Positions 36,422 through 45,898 of a stretch of DNA of 64,000 nt are shown here, piece by piece. The stretch comes from Flavobacterium frigoritolerans (GTDB lineage Bacteria > Bacteroidota > Bacteroidia > Flavobacteriales > Flavobacteriaceae). Under the pieces are notes generated by a model, which had not been told where the DNA came from, did no database searches, and saw nothing but the letters and a program-made list of their open reading frames with translations. Every line of letters starts with the position of its first letter. Position 1 is the stretch's first letter. A program made the translations under genes and the position numbers. Location of the stretch: assembly GCF_025847275.1 (NCBI RefSeq), contig NZ_JAOZEV010000010.1, positions 1 to 64,000 of the forward strand, given 5' to 3'.

Positions 36422-37408
36422 TTATGTTGACATTATCTCAGAAACGCGTAGCAATTCTCTATCTATTTCAGATTTACCTTTAATAGCTTGCTCTAAAGGT
36501 GTTAATGTTACTTTATCATTTTGCAAACCAACCATATAATTTGATTTCCCTTCAAGTAAAGATTCTACAGCTCTTACCCCTAATCTACTTGCCAGTACAC
36601 GATCAAAACAAGAAGGTGAGCCTCCTCGTTGCATATGTCCTAAAACAGAAACTCGAACATCATATTCTGGTAAATTAGCTTCAACATAATCTTTTAATTC
36701 GAATACATTTTTACCAATTTTATCTCCTTCAGCAATAACAACAATACTTGATGATTTTCCTGAAGCTTTACTTTTTTGGAGTGATTCTAATAATCTATCT
36801 AATCCTAAATCTTCTTCAGGAATAAGAATCTCTTCTGCTCCTGCACCGATTCCTGCGTTAAGAGCTATATGACCAGCATCTCTTCCCATTACCTCTACAA
36901 AAAACAGACGATTATGTGAACTTGCTGTATCACGTATTTTATCAATACAATCTACAACTGTATTTAAAGCCGTATCATACCCTAAAGTGTGACTCGTACC
37001 AAAAATATCATTATCTATAGTTCCTGGGATCCCCATTATTGGGAAATTATATTCTGAATTGAATAGTAAACCTCCGGTAAAACTTCCATCACCTCCTATT
37101 ACAACAAAAGCATCAATCCCTGCTTTTACAAGATTCTCATGTGCTTTTTTTCTACCTTCGGGAGTTTTAAATTCCAATGAGCGAGCCGATTTTAGAATCG
37201 TCCCTCCTTTATTTACAATATTATTTACACTTCGAGGTCCCATCTCTTTGAAGTCTCCTTCAATCATTCCTTGATAGCCTCTATAAATTCCGATACATTC
37301 GATGTTATGATAAGCACAAGTTCGAACTACTGATCGAATAGCTGCATTCATTCCTGGCGAGTCTCCTCCTGATGTAAGAACACCAACTTTTTTTATTGTT
37401 TTTGGCAT
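36422..37408 (-). CDS. pfkA: ATP-dependent 6-phosphofructokinase
   Basis: Glycolytic enzyme of 328 residues that phosphorylates fructose-6-phosphate. Motifs of the ATP-type PfkA: VLTSGGDSPGMNAAIRSV, YRGYQGMIEGDF, VVIGGDGSFTGG (ATP site), GIPGTIDNDI with the catalytic aspartate, MGRDAGHIAL and LGHMQRGGSPSCFDR. The glycine at GGDGS is the residue that separates ATP- from PPi-dependent enzymes, so ATP is favoured. It is upstream of gap on the same strand, with the methylglyoxal synthase gene further along. Confidence 0.96.
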   Translation of the reverse strand: MPKTIKKVGVLTSGGDSPGMNAAIRSVVRTCAYHNIECIGIYRGYQGMIEGDFKEMGPRSVNNIVNKGGTILKSARSLEFKTPEGRKKAHENLVKAGIDAFVVIGGDGSFTGGLLFNSEYNFPIMGIPGTIDNDIFGTSHTLGYDTALNTVVDCIDKIRDTASSHNRLFFVEVMGRDAGHIALNAGIGAGAEEILIPEEDLGLDRLLESLQKSKASGKSSSIVVIAEGDKIGKNVFELKDYVEANLPEYDVRVSVLGHMQRGGSPSCFDRVLASRLGVRAVESLLEGKSNYMVGLQNDKVTLTPLEQAIKGKSEIDRELLRVSEIMST

Positions 37409-37699
37409 TATTTAAGTATTAAAGTGTAAAATTAGCAAACATTCACCACTATTCGGGCTATATTTATAATAAGTTAATAAAATATGTTAAATTCAAACGT
37501 TTTCGTTAATAAGTTTTCGGATACTAAAAAAAAATCAATAAAATAAAAAAAGACATTTATTTTAATTGATAATTTAAAAATAACAATACTCGATTGAAGT
37601 GTTACAAAATTTGAATACAATCAAATTTAAAGATAAGAAAATTAAGAGGCTTAGAGAAAAGATTAACAAAACTAAAACACATTAACACATCTAAGTGTA

Positions 37700-40600
37700 T
37701 TAATCTTCCTCAGGAATTAATCCTTGATTATTTGGTTTTACCTTTTCTTTTTCTTTTTTATTAGTTTTTTTTGACTTCGAAAAATCAAGATAATCAGGAT
37801 TTATAGATGAATCCTGAAAATCATTATTGGAGTTAGAACCTTTTATTGCACGCTCTAATTTATGGTTCTTAAAGATTTTGTTTACTAGCTCTTTAAATGT
37901 ATCAAAATCGACTTCGTAAGAAATCCCCATACCTTGGGTATAACCAATTCCTTGTCCTATATAATTAATATCGTTTTCTCTGTTAAACAAACGCAGGTTC
38001 ATAGTTCCATCTTCATTAACCCTGTATTGCACTTCGACATCACCTACAATAGCCGATTCGTTAATTCCTCCTACTGGCACTCCTACTTTTCCGTTTATAG
38101 TAATTCTTTCATTAATTTGAGATGAAATGGTTGCTGCAAATTGACCATCTGCTTCCTGACCTAATCTTCTATCTGCTGAAGTATATGTAAAACCAATATC
38201 AATTTTATCGCTATCTGAATGAATTATCCCTCCTAATAAATTACTAGCTGTTTCAAACAAACTACTAGAGAAATCAGATTGACTAACACCCTCTGGGCTC
38301 AAGAATCCTCCTGAAGACAATAGATAAAGTGCTTGTGTTTGTCGAACATCTTTATCGACTAATTTATATTGAATTTCTGACTTTAACACATTACTAACCG
38401 TTGGGAAATCGATATTAAAATCAGGTTCAGGACTTGTTAAATCTCCACGAATACCAATAACTACTTCCACAGGAACCTTTTTACTAAAAGAAGAATTCTC
38501 TAATAATACTGCAGGGTTTGCCGATGTTTTATAAACTGCTTCAAGATTTAACTGCGCTTTCATTGGATTTCCTTCCCATGAAATAGAACCTCCTTTTTTT
38601 ACAACAAACTTCTTATCAATTAATCCTCCATATTTAAAGTTATATGTTCCCTCATATGCCTGGAAATCCCCCCACATATTAAACTTACCCAAAGTATTTA
38701 TTTTAAATAGCAGCGATCCATATCCCTTTCCTTTCATTCCGTGTCCAGAATTCCTATCTAAGATTACTTCAACTTCGGCATCTGGCGTAATATCAAAATC
38801 AAACTCTAATTCAAGTCCGTTATAATTTCTCGTTGTTTCAACAATCCCATTTGCAAGATTATATTTCTCTTTCGCAGTAACAAAGTGGATAAAATTATTA
38901 TCACTCATCGTTTGCGCATCATTGATTGGAATTTTTACTGATGTTCCTTTCTCTGATTTTGCATCTACTTTAATAAACAAAGATGAAGTTGGCCCTTTAA
39001 TCGTTGCTCTACCATTAATGAATGCTGTACCAAAATAAGCTGCATCCTCGCTATCCTTAGTATCTAATGCTAATAATCTTTTCGAACTAATATCCAGATC
39101 TAGTTTCCAATCGGTAAAATTATTGTGTTCTATCGTTCCATTTAAAATCCCTTTGGTACCATATTTAGTATCAGTGATTGTATTATTTCTTAGTAAAAAC
39201 TTTTCATCGGTTACATCAACAATTGTTTTATCACTTAATTGATAATCTATGTTTAAATAAGGAATTGTCATTCCTGCTTTGTCTAAATACAAACGTCCGT
39301 TTACATCCGGTCTTTTTAAATTTCCGATTATAGCAGCATTTCCAGAAACATATCCTCTAATATTCGACAACACATCTCCTCCTAAAGTACTAAGCGAAGC
39401 TAAGTTGAATGTGTCAAATTTCAATTGCAAGTCGAGTATAGTTTCTTTATTTATAACTTCAAAACTTCCAAATAGCTTAAACAACTCCGATTTATCATTT
39501 TCTACAGATGAATTTATCGTAAATTTCCTAAGACTTTCATCTCCAGCAATATTAAAATTTAAAACACCTAAATCGGTCTTATTTACATTCAATTTATTTA
39601 TTTGAATAGAAGCCGTTGGCTGGAAAGCATTCTTTTTTTGTTTAAAATTAATCTCTCCATTAATATCACCATTTAAAACAAGCTTATCATTTGTTGGTGT
39701 AATTTTATTAAGATCAACATCTTTAAAACTTAATTTCAAGTCTTTATAATCACCTTCTTTTATTTGCCCCACCAATTCGATTTGTTGATTCTCGTGAGAT
39801 AAAATAATATTATCGATGTCAAAATTTTTAAATTTCTTATCAAAAATGATCTGATTATCTGGCTCATCCTTTTCATTCAGATACCACATATAATCTTTGA
39901 ATTTCAACTCCGATTTATTAATTCCGACAATATTATTTTTATTTTTATCAATAGTATGATATAAATTGAAGTTAAAATAATCCTCCCCTTTTGAACCTCC
40001 TTTAAACTCTGATCTTACAAATAAAGTATCCTTCATGGTTACGTTTATCAAACTAAAATCTCGTACTTTATAGTACTTCGTTTTAATACTATCTAGTTCT
40101 ATATAGGTATTATACAACGGGTTTTTATTATCTACAGCAACTCTTATATTATCAAATATATTTTGTGCGGCTTTAATTTGAGGTGAATTAAATTTAAGCT
40201 TAAACTCTTGCTTATCAGCATCGATTTTACCTCTTACAACGGTATTAGTCGCAAGTTCAATATCTGGATAAAATATTTCAATTATTTTATTGTAAATGGT
40301 AAAATCAAAACGCAAAAATTGCCCCTTACTTACTTTCAATGGCTTATAATTGGCATATAAGCTACCTACAGAATTTGTAACTAAATTTTCTAACTGGTTA
40401 AATTTGAATTTTCCTACGATTACTCCATTAACTACATCGGTAGAATTTATTGTTATGGTACGTATTTTATCAGCGTCAAAATTTGAACTAACACTAACGT
40501 TATCAAAAACATAAGTCGATTTCGGATTTTGATAAACAGCATCATTAATATTAATATTACCCTGAAGGTTTTCAATTGTATTTCCAGAAACCTGAACCAC

Positions 40601-42160
40601 AACATCTCCTTTAAAAACAGATACAGAATCTTTCATAAACTTAAGCTTATGTAAATCTGCATTTTCAACATTAATATGAAAATCATACTTACTATCCCTT
40701 CTACTTAAATCTACCAAACCATCAAAGGTCATATTTAAGTTAGGATCATTCACAGAAAGCTTCCCTTTATAATGTGGTAATTTAAAATTACCGTTTAGTA
40801 CTATGTTACTATAAGTATAATTATTGTAATTAAACTTCTGAACGTCTCCTTTAATAACTGTATTTAAATATTTTTCTGTAAATCCTTTTCCATCGACATC
40901 AAGATTAAGCGTTGTCTTTCCAATGTCTTTTCGGCCTAATAAAGCACCTACATCAAAATTTTCTAAAACAACATTCCCAGAATAAGAAGCTTTATCAATA
41001 AAATCGATATTATTCATATTCAAATCGATAAGACCATTTCCTAAATCGGTTGTCATATAAAAATCAGTATCTAATGCAGTTTTAGATACTTTTGCCTTAC
41101 CTTCAATCGAGAATTTCCCTATTCGTTGTAATTCTTTAGGTAATTTTTTCCCTAAAACATTTGGCAATAAAACAACCAAATTATCATAGCTAGAAGAAAG
41201 TTTATCGAATTTTCCATTCATTAAAAACTCTTGTCCATTTTTCCCAAAAAGATTTTTAAAATTAATGTTTCCAATTATATTGGATTTATGCAAATCAGAT
41301 AATGTTAGTCGCTTAAGATTAAGATCATTTAAAGTCCCTTCAATTTTTGATTTGACACGAAAATATTGATCTTTCCCTAACTCTTTATAAAAATAACGAA
41401 TATCATTCGAACCTATATTAGCAGAATCCAAAGCAACATCAAACTGAACCTTGTCTGTAAATTTAGCAAAATCCTCTATATGGTAATTCAGTGTAGCCGC
41501 ACCATATATTTTTGAGTATTTTGTTAAAATAGATAATTTCTCAAGTTTCATTTGCTTTTTTGTATAGCTAAATCTTGATGTTAAATTAGCTACATACAAA
41601 CCTCTGTGATCCATAAATGACAATTTATGAATCCTCGTGCTTACATCTGGTCCATAAAGCTTAAAATCACTTATATGCGCATTTAACTTTGTAAAATCGA
41701 CATCTTTTGGAACTACTCGATTCTCATCTGTTAAAATAAAATGTCCGTTGGCAATATAGGCATCTTTTGCAGTAAGCAAGAAATGTTTTGTTGAAGGTAC
41801 TGTGGGTTTTCCTGTTTCAAATGAATGAATAAACACATCGAGATTGGTTTTCTTTTCATTTTTATAGGTCTTTAAGTTAAATAGTAATCCTGTTAAACGA
41901 ATTTCACCAAAAATTAAATCTCCATCAAGAACTCTCTTGATGCCTAAAATATTCGTTTTAATTAAATCAGAATAGATTAAAGTATCTTTATGGTGGTCCT
42001 TTATTAAAACTTTCCTGAGTTTTACTCCACCAAAAACACTTACAGAAACTTTATCGACTGATATATGTGTACCAAAATCTGAGTTTAAAGAATCGGTAAT
42101 ATAATTTGCAATTTTGGTTTGAACCACTGGTAAAGACAATGCGATAGCCAGTACTAACAA
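37700..42160 (-). CDS. tamB: TamB-like translocation and assembly module protein (DUF490)
   Basis: A very large envelope protein (1486 residues in the frame given) that spans the periplasm as a hydrophobic beta-groove and helps deliver lipids or outer-membrane proteins. It begins in a hydrophobic anchor (LVLAIALSLPVVQTKIA), continues with repeated AsmA-like beta segments, and ends in the TamB/DUF490 domain (GHGMKGKGYGSLLFKIN, LGKFNMWGDFQAYEGTYNFK, VVIGIRGDLTSPEPDFNIDF). The TTG start at 42160 falls inside the anchor; the same frame reads upstream as KIRKIKKIVSRSLIGLIL back to a stop with no ATG, GTG or TTG, so the real start is unclear (see findings). It is divergent from tsaD. Confidence 0.9.
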   Translation of the reverse strand: MLVLAIALSLPVVQTKIANYITDSLNSDFGTHISVDKVSVSVFGGVKLRKVLIKDHHKDTLIYSDLIKTNILGIKRVLDGDLIFGEIRLTGLLFNLKTYKNEKKTNLDVFIHSFETGKPTVPSTKHFLLTAKDAYIANGHFILTDENRVVPKDVDFTKLNAHISDFKLYGPDVSTRIHKLSFMDHRGLYVANLTSRFSYTKKQMKLEKLSILTKYSKIYGAATLNYHIEDFAKFTDKVQFDVALDSANIGSNDIRYFYKELGKDQYFRVKSKIEGTLNDLNLKRLTLSDLHKSNIIGNINFKNLFGKNGQEFLMNGKFDKLSSSYDNLVVLLPNVLGKKLPKELQRIGKFSIEGKAKVSKTALDTDFYMTTDLGNGLIDLNMNNIDFIDKASYSGNVVLENFDVGALLGRKDIGKTTLNLDVDGKGFTEKYLNTVIKGDVQKFNYNNYTYSNIVLNGNFKLPHYKGKLSVNDPNLNMTFDGLVDLSRRDSKYDFHINVENADLHKLKFMKDSVSVFKGDVVVQVSGNTIENLQGNININDAVYQNPKSTYVFDNVSVSSNFDADKIRTITINSTDVVNGVIVGKFKFNQLENLVTNSVGSLYANYKPLKVSKGQFLRFDFTIYNKIIEIFYPDIELATNTVVRGKIDADKQEFKLKFNSPQIKAAQNIFDNIRVAVDNKNPLYNTYIELDSIKTKYYKVRDFSLINVTMKDTLFVRSEFKGGSKGEDYFNFNLYHTIDKNKNNIVGINKSELKFKDYMWYLNEKDEPDNQIIFDKKFKNFDIDNIILSHENQQIELVGQIKEGDYKDLKLSFKDVDLNKITPTNDKLVLNGDINGEINFKQKKNAFQPTASIQINKLNVNKTDLGVLNFNIAGDESLRKFTINSSVENDKSELFKLFGSFEVINKETILDLQLKFDTFNLASLSTLGGDVLSNIRGYVSGNAAIIGNLKRPDVNGRLYLDKAGMTIPYLNIDYQLSDKTIVDVTDEKFLLRNNTITDTKYGTKGILNGTIEHNNFTDWKLDLDISSKRLLALDTKDSEDAAYFGTAFINGRATIKGPTSSLFIKVDAKSEKGTSVKIPINDAQTMSDNNFIHFVTAKEKYNLANGIVETTRNYNGLELEFDFDITPDAEVEVILDRNSGHGMKGKGYGSLLFKINTLGKFNMWGDFQAYEGTYNFKYGGLIDKKFVVKKGGSISWEGNPMKAQLNLEAVYKTSANPAVLLENSSFSKKVPVEVVIGIRGDLTSPEPDFNIDFPTVSNVLKSEIQYKLVDKDVRQTQALYLLSSGGFLSPEGVSQSDFSSSLFETASNLLGGIIHSDSDKIDIGFTYTSADRRLGQEADGQFAATISSQINERITINGKVGVPVGGINESAIVGDVEVQYRVNEDGTMNLRLFNRENDINYIGQGIGYTQGMGISYEVDFDTFKELVNKIFKNHKLERAIKGSNSNNDFQDSSINPDYLDFSKSKKTNKKEKEKVKPNNQGLIPEED

Positions 42161-42365
42161 AAGTAGAATTAGTCCGATTAAGGAACGAGATACTATTTTT
42201 TTTATTTTTCTGATACCGATTGTTTTTTAGTTTTTCTTTAAATTTAATTTAGAGCAAACAAAGGAAGGTTCCTTTGATAAAAATTCTTTAATTTTGGCTT
42301 CTGCTTTTAAATAAAAAAATTTAAAATTTGATTCGTCAAATATAATTCAAAATTCGTGCCTTTAC

Positions 42366-43388
42366 ATGCAAAATCCTGAGGTTTTTATTCTTGCTATCGA
42401 AAGTTCTTGCGATGATACCGCGGCAGCTGTTTTACTTAACGACAAAGTACTATCAAATGTTGTTGCCAACCAGCTGATTCATACACAATATGGTGGTGTT
42501 GTACCTGAACTTGCGTCCAGAGCTCACCAACAAAACATTGTCCCTGTAATTGAAGCAGCACTTCGTAAAGCAAATATAAAAAAAGAACAATTATCGGCAA
42601 TAGCTTTTACACAAGGTCCTGGACTTATGGGTTCGTTGTTAGTCGGAAGCTCATTCAGTAAATCATTAGCTCTGGCTTTAAAAATTCCGTTAGTTGCTGT
42701 TAATCATATGCATGCCCATATTTTGGCTCATTTTATCGATGAAGAAGGTTATGATAAACCAACTTTTCCATTCTTAGCATTAACAATCAGCGGCGGCCAT
42801 ACTCAAGTTATTAAAGTAAATGGTTTTTTTGACATGCAAATTATTGGAGAAACAACAGATGATGCCGTTGGCGAAGCATTCGATAAAAGTGCCAAGATTT
42901 TAGGACTTCCCTACCCTGGAGGTCCGCTTATTGACAAATACGCACAATTAGGCAACCCAAAAGCATTTGCTTTTACAAAACCAAAAGTTCCTGGACTTGA
43001 CTTTAGCTTCTCTGGTTTAAAAACAGCAATTTTATATTTTATCCAAAAGAAAAAATTAGAAAACCCAAATTTCATAGAGGAAAACCTAAATGACATTTGT
43101 GCTTCTATTCAATATACAATTATCGAAATTTTAATGGATAAATTAAAATTGGCGGTAAAAGAAACTGGAATTTCTCAGATAGCCATTGGCGGTGGAGTTT
43201 CGGCTAATTCAGGCATAAGAAACAGACTGAAAGAAAGCGAAAAGAAATACGGTTGGAAAACTTATATTCCTAAATTTGAATACACTACCGATAATGCTGC
43301 AATGATTGGAATTGTGGGTTATCAAAAATATTTATCAAAACAATTTGAAACAGCAGCAGTTGTTTCTAAAGCACGAATACAATTTTAA
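42366..43388 (+). CDS. tsaD: tRNA threonylcarbamoyladenosine biosynthesis transferase
   Basis: Universal enzyme of 340 residues that, with TsaB and TsaE, transfers threonylcarbamoyl to A37 of tRNAs reading ANN codons. ASKHA-fold motifs: AIESSCDDTAAAV, the metal-binding VNHMHAHILAHF, ISGGHTQVIKV, PYPGGPLIDKYA, FSGLKTAIL and GGGVSANSGIR. Length and order are standard. It is the first gene of a plus-strand run with rsmE 3 bases downstream, and is divergent from tamB. Confidence 0.97.
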   Translation: MQNPEVFILAIESSCDDTAAAVLLNDKVLSNVVANQLIHTQYGGVVPELASRAHQQNIVPVIEAALRKANIKKEQLSAIAFTQGPGLMGSLLVGSSFSKSLALALKIPLVAVNHMHAHILAHFIDEEGYDKPTFPFLALTISGGHTQVIKVNGFFDMQIIGETTDDAVGEAFDKSAKILGLPYPGGPLIDKYAQLGNPKAFAFTKPKVPGLDFSFSGLKTAILYFIQKKKLENPNFIEENLNDICASIQYTIIEILMDKLKLAVKETGISQIAIGGGVSANSGIRNRLKESEKKYGWKTYIPKFEYTTDNAAMIGIVGYQKYLSKQFETAAVVSKARIQF

Positions 43389-43391
43389 ACT

Positions 43392-44102
43392 ATGCAATTA
43401 TTTTACAACCCAAATATTGACGAAACGACTCAGGAATTTTCTTTTGACAAAGAAGAAAGTAAACACATTATAAAAGTATTACGAAAAAAAGATTCTGATA
43501 TATTACATGTAACAAATGGATTGGGTTATTTATTTGAAACCGAAATTACATTGGCTTCTGATAATAAATGTACTGTAAAAATAATTTCGTTTGAGAAAGC
43601 TCAAGAGCCAAAATACCGTTTGCATCTTGCAGTCGCTCCTACCAAAATGAATGACCGTTACGAATGGTTTCTGGAAAAAGCTACTGAAATTGGTATTCAT
43701 GAGATTACTCCAATTATTTGCGACAGATCTGAACGTAAAGTAATTAATATAGAGCGTTTCGAAAAAATTATTTTATCAGCAATGAAACAATCAAACGAAT
43801 TGTATCTTCCTAAACTTAATGAAGCTATTTCGTTTAAAGAATTTATAAAACGTAAAAATGAAGGACTGCAGTTAATTGCACATTGCGAAGAGACTGATAA
43901 AAAATCATTAAAATCAATTTTAAAACCAAATGAGGATATTACATTGCTTATTGGTCCTGAAGGAGATTTTTCAGAAAAAGAAATTGCTTTAGCCATCGAA
44001 AACAACTTTCAGCCTGTTTCATTAGGTAATACAAGATTACGTACAGAAACTGCTGCAATGGTTGCTTGTCATAGTGTTGCTTTTTTTAACGAAACAATTT
44101 AA
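43392..44102 (+). CDS. rsmE: 16S rRNA (uracil-1498-N3)-methyltransferase
   Basis: A 236-residue SPOUT methyltransferase that modifies U1498 of 16S rRNA using S-adenosylmethionine. N-terminal PUA-like region (KEESKHIIKVLRKKDSD), then the trefoil-knot domain with TKMNDRYEWFLEKATEIGI, DRSERKVINIERF, LLIGPEGDFSEKEI and LGNTRLRTETAA, which forms the SAM-binding knot. It starts 3 bases after tsaD and is followed by the DUF4159 gene at 33 bases, so it is part of a translation-related operon. Confidence 0.95.
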   Translation: MQLFYNPNIDETTQEFSFDKEESKHIIKVLRKKDSDILHVTNGLGYLFETEITLASDNKCTVKIISFEKAQEPKYRLHLAVAPTKMNDRYEWFLEKATEIGIHEITPIICDRSERKVINIERFEKIILSAMKQSNELYLPKLNEAISFKEFIKRKNEGLQLIAHCEETDKKSLKSILKPNEDITLLIGPEGDFSEKEIALAIENNFQPVSLGNTRLRTETAAMVACHSVAFFNETI

Positions 44103-44135
44103 ATATAAAAAATACTAATTTTTGACTTTGTCATT

Positions 44136-44774
44136 ATGAAGAAACTTTTTTTGCTTTTTTTATTTATCTCCATCCCTTCTTTTTCACAAGAAATTGCGTT
44201 ACTAAAATATAGTGGTGGAGGTGATTGGTATGCAAATCCTACTTCATTACCTAATTTGATAAAGTTTTGTAATGCAAATATAAATACCCGAATTAAAGCT
44301 AAACCAGGAACAGTAGAACCTAGCAATCCAGATCTACTATCCTACCCTTTTGTGCACATGACTGGTCACGGAAACGTTGTTTTTAGCGATGCAGATGTGA
44401 CTAACCTTCGTAATTATTTATATGGTGGAGGATTTCTTCATATTGATGATAATTACGGAATGGATCAATACATTCGAAAAGAAATTAAAAAAATATTCCC
44501 AAATAATGAATTGATTGAACTTCCTGCGAATCATGCTATTTTCCAAAAACCTTTTCTTTTTTCTGGTGGTTTACCTAAAATTCATGAACATGATGGAAAA
44601 AGACCTCAGGCATTTGGAATTTTCATCGAAAATAAACTAGTATTACTTTATACCTTCCAATGTGACCTTGGTGATGGCTGGGAAGATGCCGAAGTACATA
44701 ACGACCCTCTTGAAATACGCCAAAAAGCATTAAAAATGGGTGCAAACATTATCAATTATATCTTTACCAATTAA
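44136..44774 (+). CDS. DUF4159 domain protein, exported
   Basis: A 212-residue protein with a signal peptide (ends FSQ at about residue 17) and a DUF4159 domain: ALLKYSGGGDWYANPTSLP, VHMTGHGNVVFSDADVTNLR, GGGFLHIDDNYGMDQYIR and HAIFQKPFLFSGGLPKIHEH. The domain has a GATase-like fold, and in Bacteroidota it is often exported and found with methyltransferase and tRNA genes, as here. Function is not established. Its 3' end overlaps the nominal start of the methyltransferase gene that follows. Confidence 0.88.
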   Translation: MKKLFLLFLFISIPSFSQEIALLKYSGGGDWYANPTSLPNLIKFCNANINTRIKAKPGTVEPSNPDLLSYPFVHMTGHGNVVFSDADVTNLRNYLYGGGFLHIDDNYGMDQYIRKEIKKIFPNNELIELPANHAIFQKPFLFSGGLPKIHEHDGKRPQAFGIFIENKLVLLYTFQCDLGDGWEDAEVHNDPLEIRQKALKMGANIINYIFTN

Positions 44775-44784
44775 TCTAAGTCAA

Positions 44785-45282
44785 GTGCAATTAACACACG
44801 AAGAAATACAATTCGAAAGAAAAACGTTTCCAATAACTCTTGTTTGTGATCATATTTATTTTCAACAAAATATTGGCTCTATTTTTAGAATAAGTGAAGC
44901 TTTTGGGGTTGAAAATATTATTTTTTTAGGAAAAGATATCCCTCTAAATCCTAGAAAAATTAATAAAACCTCAAGAAGTACCCATCTTCATGTACCTCAT
45001 ATTGTAATCGAAGATACTAATGATCTTATCAATCATTTACATCAAAATAATTTCGAAATTATTGCTTTGGAAATTGCAAGCAACAGCAAACCCTTAAAAG
45101 AAGTAAAAATTCCTCAAAATCAAAAAATTGCTCTTTTAATTGGAAGTGAAATTGATGGAATTTCAACTGAGCTTTTAAAAATTTCTAACCAAATTGTTCA
45201 TATTAATATGTTCGGAAAAAACAGTAGCATGAATGTTGTTCAAGCTGCCAGTATAGCTTTATATGAATTAACTTCCTCATAG
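44785..45282 (+). CDS. TrmH/SpoU-family RNA 2'-O-methyltransferase
   Basis: A small SPOUT methyltransferase, 165 residues from the GTG at 44785, which lies 10 bases after the stop of the DUF4159 gene; a GTG at 44740 inside that gene is in frame but less likely. Motifs: LVCDHIYFQQNIGSIFRISEAFG (N-terminal RNA/SAM region), LLIGSEIDGIS (motif 2) and NMFGKNSSMNVVQAASIALYE (motif 3, knot). Such short proteins modify tRNA or rRNA riboses; the target is unknown. It closes the tsaD-rsmE-DUF4159 run. Confidence 0.85.
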   Translation: MQLTHEEIQFERKTFPITLVCDHIYFQQNIGSIFRISEAFGVENIIFLGKDIPLNPRKINKTSRSTHLHVPHIVIEDTNDLINHLHQNNFEIIALEIASNSKPLKEVKIPQNQKIALLIGSEIDGISTELLKISNQIVHINMFGKNSSMNVVQAASIALYELTSS

Positions 45283-45339
45283 AACGTTTAGTATTTAAAT
45301 AGTAACTATAAATATCATGTTGTTGTAAATTTGATATTT

Positions 45340-45537
45340 ATAACCGGTTGGGTGCAATTATTTTTTAACACATAGAAACATAGGTTTTACAGGCTCAAAA
45401 AAGGCGTTACACTTGTTTTAAATGCACATAGCTAGCTTTGTGAAAGAAATCTATTTCTTTTTGTTTTGTTTTTTACAAATGAAATTTTGCGACCCGAGCT
45501 AAGCGAGTAGACGAAGTAATTGCACCCAACAGGTTAT
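45340..45537. repeat. Inverted-repeat-bounded noncoding element (198 bases)
   Basis: Arms of 21 bases match with one mismatch: 45340-45360 (ATAACCGGTTGGGTGCAATT...) and the complement of 45517-45537. Between them lie a palindrome AGCTAGCT (45430-45437), a hairpin AAAGAAAT/ATTTCTTT (45443-45460) and a GC-rich stretch 45489-45514 that stands out from its surroundings. No coding frame is present. The form is that of a small non-autonomous mobile element or an intergenic repeat. No target duplication is evident. Confidence 0.6.
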
Positions 45538-45898
45538 TTATAATTAAAAGTATATTAATGGCATATTCAATAAAAGAAGAAGAAGATGATGAGATTTCAT
45601 GGCTACTTTCACCTAAAAAACTTCCTTGCTACTAGATATTAAATATACTTTATGAATTTTCTAAAAAACTTTCACAAACAATATCAAAATTTATGTTATA
45701 AATCTCATTAAAAACAACAAAGAAAGATTTTTCTTCATAATTTTTAATAATCTTTTTTTGTAAGAACTACGCCATACAAGGGATTCTAAAATTCTGACAA
45801 ACAAAATAATAATAAAATTTTGCGTGTTAAAATATTTGTTATAAAATTGCGTTAATTATTAACCAAACTAAATTTTTATAACAAAACCCCAAACTATT
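45538..45898. other. Gene-free stretch before the M43 protease
   Basis: AT-rich region. A 25-codon frame (45558-45635) exists but has no support. The protease promoter must be in the last 100 bases, but no exact TAnnTTTG is seen. Confidence 0.45.

Noticed and set aside
45558..45635. A 25-codon frame (starts MAYSIKEEEDDE) just after the inverted-repeat element.
   Set aside because: Too short, no ribosome site or promoter support; kept only as a note.
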